A DNA stretch of 64,000 bases, taken from positions 620,001-684,000 of the forward strand of contig JANTQA010000010.1 of NCBI GenBank assembly GCA_027625915.1. The letters run 5' to 3'. The DNA is from Anaeramoeba flamelloides. Its lineage: Eukaryota; Metamonada; Anaeramoebidae. The stretch's first letter is position 1. Each line of letters opens with the position of its first letter. The notes under the pieces were generated by a model. That model was not told where the DNA came from, did no database searches, and worked only from the letters and a program-made list of their open reading frames with translations. The translations under genes and the position numbers were made by a program. Below, piece after piece: positions 58,825 to 64,000 of this stretch.

Positions 58825-59225
58825 ACACATTTAATGACTTAAAAGAGTGTTGAGTCAAGAGTGCTTGTGGAAATTTAGGTTTTGGTTTTTTTTTTAAAAA
58901 AAATTTGTAATTTGGATAAACATTTTCTCAATCCAAATTTGAAATTTAAATTGAAAAGATTTGAAAATCCAAATCTACTTACTGCCAGGACATTTCCCCT
59001 TTATTTTAAAGTATTCTAGAGTTTAGTGTAATGGTATAAATATCCGTGAAGATAAAGTAGAAAATTACTTGTAGTAAGAGGTAAAAAAAAAAAATGCTTT
59101 TTATTTGATTTGAAATGTTGGGAAATTCTGAAAAGTTTTTGATCAATAAATATGTTTTAAAATCTCTAAAAAACCCAAAATTTGTAATTTTTGAACTTTT
59201 CTTCTATTTACATTCTTTTAAGGGG
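58825..59225 (+). repeat. Dispersed repeat family D, copy 2
   Basis: Shares GACTTAAAAGAGTGTTGAGTC, here with core TTAAAAGA and TTGAGTCAAG, and the TTTGTAATTTG block with 30935-31385. Lies inside the long-TIR element just before the family C copy. Confidence 0.45.
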
Positions 59226-59234
59226 TTCTCTTCA

Positions 59235-59990
59235 ACATAGATTCATCTATAATTAGAATATGTTGTTATTGGGTGTAAATCACATTAATTTTCTATGGTT
59301 CAAATGTAATTATGGCTCTGAAAAATCTATTCTAAATATTATTGATGCAATAAATTATTACATTATTTATTAAGGATCACTATTAAAAATTTTCATTTTT
59401 GAATTTTTTTTTTCATTACTTTTCCAAATCTAAAAAAAAGAAACCTTCAATAATAATTGTATTCGAGTATTTACAAATTCTTATTTTTAACTTCCAAAAG
59501 TAATTATTTTTTCAATTTTTATGTTGATGATTATTGAGTGAATCTTTTAAATTAAAAACCCTAAATACCAATTAGTTTTGTTTCCCTTTTTATAAGGCTA
59601 ATTGTAATATCAATATATTTCAAGATTTGAGAAATAATTTGTTAAAAAAATCTATTGGTTTATTATTGAATTTTTTAAAAACTAATCTACATTTTGCTAC
59701 AAATTTAAGAAAGATATTTTGCAAATTTGGAGTCTGAATATTGGTAATTCAACCTTTAAATGTGTGGCCAAATGCAAATTTTTTTCTGAAATTGTTAGAT
59801 TTTTTCTAATACCCGGATCATTTTTAATTGGTTATATCAACAAAGAGTTCTATTTTACTAATCAGATTCTTTAAGAGACATTTGAACCATGGAAGAACTA
59901 ATGTGGTTTATACTCAATAACAACATACTTTAATCTTAGACTACTTCTTGGTAGACGCCAATCCCTTAAACTATTTTTCTATTTATAACA
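59235..59990 (+). repeat. Dispersed repeat family C, copy 3
   Basis: Third same-strand copy: CTGAAAAATCTATTC, AACTAATCTACATTTTG, ATATTTTGCAAATTTGGAG, CCTTTAAATGTG, ATCATTTTTAATTGG, GAGACATTTGAACCATG and ACATACTTTAATCTTAGAC. Inside the long-TIR element. No coding capacity. Confidence 0.6.
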
Positions 59991-60060
59991 TTGAATTTTC
60001 GTTCTCACAGAGCATAAATTAGGATAGTCATTAATGTTCAATTTTTTAAATCGTAACATA

Positions 60061-60246
60061 CAGTCAGTTCCACTTTTAAGTCACAAACTTTAAGGGAAAT
60101 TTAAGGTACAAAATAATTCCAAATTAAGGCACATTTTTTGGGATTTTTTTTTTATACAAATTATTTGACTAAATTCCTGATTTTGGAATTTTTTTTTGTG
60201 CCTTAAATTTAGTTGAAAGTTTGTGCATTAAAAGTGGAGCTGACTG
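60061..60246. mobile_element. 186-bp TA-flanked miniature element (Tc1/mariner type)
   Basis: A clean unit: TA at 60059-60060 and 60247-60248, with inverted ends CAGTCAGTTCCACTTTTAA and CAGTCAGCTCCACTTTTAA. Inside lie paired blocks AAACTTTAAGG and GGCACA. CAGT ends with TA duplication are the Tc1/mariner signature. Nested in the long-TIR element, hence younger than it. Confidence 0.8.
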
Positions 60247-62109
60247 TAATATAATTCACCATTCAGGAAAAAAATTGTAAAATTGAAAAAAATAGTCAAC
60301 TACGTTTTAATTGCAAAATGGTAACAAACCATATTAAAGATTGTGACGTTTATCAATAATAACACAAATAAAGAGTGTCTTGTTGTTTTTTTTGTTGTTT
60401 TTCAGTAAGGTTTAACAATGAAAGTACTCCCTAGGGTAAAAAAATTGAAAGAGTAAAATTAAATCATTTATTGGTAGTTTTTGCACAAACTTTATGTTTT
60501 TTGTTTTTTTATTAGTTAAGAGAACAATAAAAAATCGAGGTCTACAGAACAAAAAGAATTAGTCTGAGGATGTAATTGTTGGGAAGTTGTTGTGGTGTAA
60601 AAATAGTCCTGAATTTTAAAGTAATTTAGAGTCGGTTGAATATTTATTTGCTAATCGAAAAAATGGTTGAACATGAAACAAGAACAAAGAAAACTAAAAA
60701 GCAACGAAATAAAATAAAGAAGAAAAAACAACCAGGATTTGAAGAAAAAGAAAAATGTGAAAGTTTACACTCAACCTTTGCACAATGTATAAAATGAATT
60801 AAGGGGAGGTCATTATTAATCTTTTATGATCTTTTTCCTGTTCTTTTTTTCTTTTTTAAAAAATTTTCTGTTTTGATCCAACTTTTTGAAACAAAAATTC
60901 AATAAAATGTATTTATTCAAATCATTTTAAGCACACCCTAATAAGATTTTTCTTCTCTCAAATAATTTAAATAAGGTAAAAATGTTGAACGTATTTGAAA
61001 ATAGTTCATTTGGCAAAAAAATATTTTTCATAGAAGGGTGCCTTCTGTTAAGTTTATATCTTTGGTTCTGTTAATTGCAAAATAAGCGGATCAAAATTTT
61101 CATTCAGGTTTTCAAAAAAATCGACACTCAAGAATTCAAATAAATCATCAAAGTGCCCCAATTCTCAAAGGGAAAGTTATAATTTAAGCAGATTTTAAGA
61201 ATTAAATCAGAAAATTTTCCATAACTTTTTCTTCACCTTTTTTTGTGATGTTGAACGAAAGCTTTGTTACAGCCAATTTATTCAACCTGTGAATTTTTTT
61301 TTCACAAATAGAACCATTCTGGAATTGAAATTTTTCATAATTGTTTGTTTCAAAAAGTAGTTCAAACAAATTTATTTTGGTTCTAGAGAATGATTTTTTT
61401 ACCACTTCTTAAAAGTGCACAATAAAGTTCTCTACCAATTTTCCAAAAAGGATCTATTTTCCTTGTATTCAGTTTTGTTTGGATTTTTGTGATTTAAGTT
61501 TGATTGTTTGAAAAAGTTTTTCAAACACCACACCCCAAAAAGAGACGGAAAATTGACAAACAAAATAATATTTTAAGATTAAATTCCTTGTTTCGTTGTA
61601 AAAATAAACCAAATGATTTGAAAATGAATTTTAAATCTTGTTAGGGAATTTCTTTTGATGACATATTGATTTTTAAAAAATAAAAAAAAAATTTAAGAGT
61701 TTGTAAAAAAAGAAAAAATTAGCAAGGCTTACTATCCAATACAAAAAGATTTCAAGCAACAAAAGCTTTAATTCTCGTAATGATGTTTGTTTTTTTGTTT
61801 GTTGTTTTTGAGATTGCAAGACACTCATGGTTGATTTGTTGCAAAGAAAACAAGGAAAGCGAAAAGAAAAAAAATAAAAATTAACCTTGGAATCTTTTCA
61901 TAGCTTACGACATTACGAGGTATGTTGGTCCCCAGTACAGTAAAGAGAGTGGTATGATCAAAAACTGGTTTGGAAATTAATTATTTTATGGTTTTAATTT
62001 TAAATAATCAGCAATTTTGTAACAAAAACTTTCTTGTTGAAATAGGAAAAGAACAAAGAAATTCTTCACAAAAAAGTTGTAATGTAAATAAATTTACCTC
62101 ATTTTCTTA

Positions 62110-62274
62110 ACTGGTATTTGAATTCTAAATGGGAAAGAATTTTCACTTCATTTTCCATATTTTTTTTTTATAAATATAGTTCTTAAAGAAAGAGGTTCTC
62201 GATCTATGTTCTCTTAAAAAAGAGAAATTAAAAATGAAGTGAAAAAAAATCCCATTTATTATTCAAATACCAGT
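62110..62274. mobile_element. Family B miniature element, copy 4
   Basis: The best preserved family B copy: 165 bp, arms ACTGGTATTTGAAT...AAATGGGA and TTTTCACTTCATTTT on both sides in inverse order. Nested in the long-TIR element. Confidence 0.65.
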
Positions 62275-62954
62275 AAAACAATGAAAAATATTTTTCATTC
62301 TGATTATTTTTACGTTTTTTTCTTTTTTTCAAATTTCCATTCAGGCAATTAACCCCAGAACAAGATCTATCTTTTTGTGGGAATTAGTTAACGAAATTAA
62401 GTCTTCTTCAAAACCTATAAATCTTTTTTAGCATGAGCTTTTGCTCTTATTTTATTGAATTTACAAAGCTATTTGTTTTTTTTTTGGATTTTTTACTTTA
62501 TTTAGAGTTTTTAAATTGTCCAACCAATCACATTATCGAACACAAATAGATTTTGGGTAGTATATTCTTTAATTTTCAATCCATATTGATGATAATTGTT
62601 TTTCACTCGTGTTTGTCAAAGAAATTAAAAAAATAATTTAATTGGCTCCTCTTCCAAGTTCTTTTAGATTAGACTCTAAGTTAATGTACACAATATTTGT
62701 AAAACTTCTTTATTACCAGTTTTTGTAAAATTTATGAGTTTTCTGTTTACTGCTTTTGGGCCTAATGAGTTTTAAAAATTTCGGTTAATTATCTTTTTTT
62801 CAATTTGGAAATTTGACTTTCATTTGTGTTTCTTTTTACTCCCAATAGAGACTGGAGATAAAAAAGATACCAACCCAAATAGAAGAACATCAAATTATGA
62901 AATATTTCTTTGAAAATTGCTTTGAGGAAAAAAAGGATATTGAAATGTACTGTA

Positions 62955-63415
62955 ACTGTTGAGAGAAAAATGTTGGAAAGATAAAAATAGTTGGACACCT
63001 TTTTTAATTGGGAACATTACTGAAAATGATTTTTAATTTCAATCGTTTGTGAAATAACTAAAGAAATTAAGAATAATCTACTTATTAGAATAAGGATTAA
63101 TGTAATTCTACTTTTTCAAAACCTTATCTTTTATAGTCTAAATCAAGTTTAAAAATTACCATTTTCAAAATTAATAATAAACTTTACTAAAACTTGGATT
63201 TTTTTTCCAATAACATGATCTACTTTAGTTATCAACCACCCAAATGGGTATTATACACAAACAGCAGATTAATGAACTTGTAACACATTTAAACTTGTAT
63301 TTATCAAAAATTCACCTAGTTATCAATAGCATTTGATTTTCAATTTTACTAATGTTCCCAATTAAAAATGGTGTACAACTATTTTTTCTCTGTCAAACAT
63401 TTTTCTCTCAACAGT
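62955..63415. mobile_element. CTGTTGAGAG-ended miniature element (about 460 bp)
   Basis: Inverted arms of about 75 bp. Both begin A(A)CTGTTGAGAGAAAAATGTT, followed by AAAATAGTTG.ACACC and TTTTTAATTGGGAACATTA. It abuts the inner edge of the right terminal repeat of the long-TIR element. A short ORF on the minus strand (62789-62998) crosses its left end and is chance. Confidence 0.65.
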
Positions 63416-63906
63416 AATCAAAATAATGCTTACCCAACGACTATAATCCATGTTTCAAAATATAATGTGTTTTTTTTTATATCTTCTTGTTCCAATGCTA
63501 ACTTCCAATTTACTACCCAATAGTAGACCTTAGTTCAAATCGGTTTTAAAAGTAAACATCTTGATATTTTCTGTAAAATTTCAATTATTACTGCAATTCA
63601 TTCAAAATTTATTGTAATTTTTTCACTTTTTTTGATATATTTTTGAAATTTTTTTTGTTTTTTTGATATATAAAAATTTTCTGACAAAAATTACCTCTAT
63701 TTTTTGTGATAAATTGTCTAATTTGATCCTTTATTTTTAGAATTTATTTTTAAATAATAGAACTTTAAGAAATTAATACCATATTTAATTAAGGTTTATT
63801 GTTGGATTCTTTGATTGGTTGATGTACAGGTCTTCTACAACAAAAAACACAGTTTTACTTTTGAAACTTTGATTATACTTTTCTACACGATTTATTTTAA
63901 CAACAG

Positions 63907-64000
63907 TAAATGGAAGATATTTCCCCCTTTATTATTTAAATACTAGTAAGGAAAGGAAGACCGAAGTTATTCGTATACTTTCCCATCCGTAGTTGGTTTT
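63907..64000. repeat. Right window edge with a family B fragment
   Basis: Just outside the long-TIR element, TTATTTAAATACTAGTAA (63929-63950 region) resembles one arm of a family B element. The window ends before anything else can be seen. Confidence 0.35.

Larger units (their letters stand above)
57526..63906. mobile_element. 6.4-kb non-coding element with long terminal inverted repeats
   Basis: Left 57526-57990 and right 63425-63906 are inverted copies. Read inward, both give CTGT.GT.AAAATAAA.CG, a TTTTTTGTT.TAGAA block, CAACCAATCAAAGAA and CAACAATAAACC. Both then continue into TTTCTTAAAGTTCTATTATT and the ACAAGAAG region. TA dinucleotides flank both tips (57524-57525, 63907-63908), as for Tc1/mariner-type elements. 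The interior has no ORF above about 73 codons. It contains families D and C and at least three younger nested miniature elements. It is probably a non-autonomous composite, possibly within the first intron of the transporter gene. Confidence 0.6.

Noticed and set aside
61202-61405. 67-codon minus-strand ORF inside the long-TIR element
   Set aside because: No homologue, no splice context and no repeat partner; length is within chance for this composition.
57526-63906. Interpretation of the long-TIR element as a Polinton/virus-like element
   Set aside because: No capsid, polymerase or integrase frame is visible, the size is far below that family, and TA flanks with CTGT tips point to a plain DNA transposon derivative.
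1-64000. CRISPR arrays, rRNA, tRNA, bacterial operons
   Set aside because: No regularly spaced identical repeats and no tRNA cloverleaf or rRNA core sequence noticed. Genes have GT-AG introns, so the DNA is eukaryotic. Divergent small RNA genes cannot be excluded by eye.

Overview
The window looks like nuclear DNA of a very AT-rich free-living protist. Standard stop codons end every gene, introns are GT-AG, spacers are near-homopolymeric A/T, and the proteins carry long Asn/Lys/Glu runs. An amoeba of the Dictyostelium or Anaeramoeba kind is the best guess. That is inference from composition and protein style; no marker gene fixes the taxon. I saw no rRNA, tRNA or CRISPR array.

I support seven protein genes. 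From left to right they are: (1) a secreted or membrane-anchored parallel beta-helix protein, cut by the left edge and much richer in G+C than everything else; (2) HBS1, the ribosome-rescue GTPase (minus strand); (3) VPS39/VAM6, a HOPS tethering subunit (minus strand); (4) the AP-3 adaptor mu subunit in three exons; (5) a large eight-exon helical-repeat protein, perhaps a ScaA-like scaffold; (6) a seven-exon SAPS-type PP6 regulatory subunit; (7) a major facilitator superfamily transporter on the minus strand whose first exon I could not place. VPS39 and AP-3 mu both serve transport to lysosome/vacuole and are divergent neighbours. There are no operons, and the genes otherwise do not form one pathway.

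Exon joins were worked out by hand from splice dinucleotides, codon phase and family alignment. They expose two kinds of intron: short ones (about 100-300 bp) and long ones of 1.9-3.6 kb. The long ones in AP-3 mu, the ScaA-like gene, the SAPS gene and the transporter are filled with repeats. Several acceptors have an A-run instead of a pyrimidine tract just before the AG.

More than half of the window is non-coding and built from small non-autonomous DNA elements, often nested. These include a matched pair of about 930-bp elements flanked by TTAA, a 1.2-kb element with TCGCGATAA-type subterminal arrays, a family with CAGTCAAAGG ends, TA-flanked miniature elements, foldback repeats, and a 6.4-kb element with about 470-bp terminal inverted repeats that occupies most of the last 7 kb. 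I found no retroelement or virus-like gene.
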